In this document: piece after piece, positions 14,943 through 16,017 of the stretch | How positions within the stretch are numbered: the first letter of the stretch is position 1 | How the letters are laid out: each line of letters begins with the position of its first letter | Assembly: GCA_028696755.1 (NCBI GenBank) | Contig: JAQVGK010000016.1 | Location: 1 to 16,017 of the forward strand | DNA: 16,017 nt | Direction: 5' to 3' | DNA from: Bacteroidales bacterium | Lineage (GTDB): Bacteria > Bacteroidota > Bacteroidia > Bacteroidales > ML635J-15 | Made by a program: the position numbers and the translations under genes | Notes under the pieces: model-generated | What the model was told of the DNA's origin: nothing | Databases searched by the model: none | Seen by the model: the letters and a program-made list of their open reading frames with translations, nothing else

Positions 14943-16017
14943 ATGTCGAAAAAGGAAAGAATTGTTGCCTGGGTTTTTAGGCAGAACTTCAACGAAGGTA
15001 ATTTTGATGATTACAGCAAAAAAGATAGGCAAAATGCTATTTATGTTTGGATAATAAGTTTTGTTCTTTTTTTCGCCTCACTGTTCTTTATGGTTGGAAC
15101 AAGGAGTTTGTTTGGGCAAACAGTTGTTGATTACACAAGCACTGGAACTTGGACGTGTCCAGCAGGTGTTACAACCGTTTTGGTTGAGTGCTGGGGTGGT
15201 GGTGGAGCTGGAGGTGGAGCTACAGGAAACCCTTCGGCAGGTGGCGGCGGAGCTGGTGGTTCATATTCCCGTAAAATAGTTACAGTAGTTCCAACCACAA
15301 ATTATACCGTTACAGTTGCAACTGCTGTTGGTGGAACAACTGGAGCAGGAGCAACAGGCAATCCATCATGGTTTGGTGATGTTTCTACTATTTATGCTCA
15401 AGGCGGTCAAGGTGGAGGATTAGCTAGTTCAAATAGTACAAATGGCACAGCTGGAGCTGGATCAACAACTCTGTGCATTGGTGATATTGTTTATGCTGGC
15501 GGTAATGGAAGTGATGGGATATTTACCTCCGGAACTCCCTGTGGGGCAGGCGGAGGAGGAGCTGGTTCGGATGGTGTGGGGGGAAATGCATCTGCTGGCA
15601 CCGGCGGAACTGGTAATTCTTTTAATGGTGGTAATGGAGCTAATGGCGTTGCCGACTCAAGCCCTGGTACAAGTGGTTCTAACTATGGAGGTGGAGGTTC
15701 TGGTGGTAAAGCAAATGGACCACAAGATAGAGCTGGTGGAGCTGGAGCTCCTGGTTTTGTTAGGATTACTTACGGCTACTGCCGCCCTGCACCAACAGCT
15801 GTTGATGACTTGGGTATAACAAACGTAACTTTTGGAACAGTGAACAATTCCACTGGGACAGAAACGAATAATTATGGTGATTATTCCGCACAATCTGCTT
15901 CGTTTAGTCAGGGCGAGACTGTTCCAGTATCAATAACTTATCAAACTGGTTATACATACGATACAAAAATCTGGATTGATTGGAATAATGATTGGGATTT
16001 TGATGATGCTGGTGAAG
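14943..16017 (+). CDS. Glycine-rich exported protein with GEVED domain, partial (runs off right edge)
   Basis: The frame is open from 14778 and through the window end; the first in-frame ATG is at 14943, giving 358 residues so far. Residues 1-32 are charged and polar (MSKKERIVAWVFRQNFNEGN), then 33-52 are hydrophobic (IYVWIISFVLFFASLFFMVG), ending RSLFGQ at 59. The mature part begins with VDYTSTGTWTCPAGVTTVLV (62-81), the standard start of Bacteroidota glycine-rich surface proteins. A Gly/Ser/Asn-rich region follows to about 270, closing with GFVRITYGYC. From about 291 a GEVED domain begins, with KIWIDWNNDWDFDDAGE at 342-358. A T9SS tail would be expected beyond the edge. The long charged region before the hydrophobic segment is unusual; the true start may lie further upstream. 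Other long frames over this stretch are out-of-frame shadows of Gly codons. Confidence 0.85.
   Translation, partial: MSKKERIVAWVFRQNFNEGNFDDYSKKDRQNAIYVWIISFVLFFASLFFMVGTRSLFGQTVVDYTSTGTWTCPAGVTTVLVECWGGGGAGGGATGNPSAGGGGAGGSYSRKIVTVVPTTNYTVTVATAVGGTTGAGATGNPSWFGDVSTIYAQGGQGGGLASSNSTNGTAGAGSTTLCIGDIVYAGGNGSDGIFTSGTPCGAGGGGAGSDGVGGNASAGTGGTGNSFNGGNGANGVADSSPGTSGSNYGGGGSGGKANGPQDRAGGAGAPGFVRITYGYCRPAPTAVDDLGITNVTFGTVNNSTGTETNNYGDYSAQSASFSQGETVPVSITYQTGYTYDTKIWIDWNNDWDFDDAGE

Noticed and set aside
15061..15819. Two plus-strand frames rich in Leu, Val and Glu over the glycine-rich gene
   Set aside because: They are shifted readings of GGT/GGA/GCT codons. The other frame gives the known WTCPAG start and GEVED motif and is open to the window end.

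Overview
The window is low-GC chromosomal DNA from a member of Bacteroidota, most likely class Bacteroidia. The evidence is two large secreted proteins with C-terminal type IX secretion (T9SS) sorting tails, a choice-of-anchor L domain, SprB-type repeats, a GEVED domain, and -7 boxes of the Bacteroidota form TAnnTTTG. Signal peptides end in FSQ, SAQ or FGQ. Genus cannot be fixed from the sequence. All three stop codons are in normal use, including TAG at the ends of three genes.

Left third (1-5700, minus strand): an edge-truncated secreted protein (1-214), a small secreted protein of unknown role (316-756), a diverged carboxyltransferase of the oxaloacetate decarboxylase alpha/pyruvate carboxylase B type (1167-2921), and a 784-residue T9SS surface protein (3346-5700). 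The gaps at 757-1166 and 2922-3345 hold copies of a dispersed palindromic repeat. The carboxyltransferase keeps its metal-site residues but has Thr where the biotinylated Lys should be.

Middle (5826-9737, plus strand): a housekeeping cluster of ruvX, def, a TPR lipoprotein and a ComEC/Rec2-type membrane protein. ruvX/def and TPR/comEC each overlap by a few bases. Between the two pairs lies a 170-bp block of direct and inverted repeats.

Right third: on the minus strand, a 848-residue Asp-box (BNR) beta-propeller protein (10064-12610) has both a lipobox and a T9SS tail, and its stop codon abuts the start of a small cysteine-free TusA/DUF2249-like protein (9812-10063). Divergent from it is a membrane-anchored TPR plus AraC-type HTH regulator (12833-14635), cut in two by one in-frame TAG. 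After a strong 56-nt hairpin, the window ends in a glycine-rich protein that enters a GEVED domain and runs off the edge. Its N-terminal region appears to extend upstream through a possible frameshift.

No tRNA, rRNA, CRISPR array, transposase or prophage gene was seen. The most notable items are the carboxyltransferase with a degenerate biotin site, the amber-interrupted regulator, and the odd N-terminus of the glycine-rich protein.
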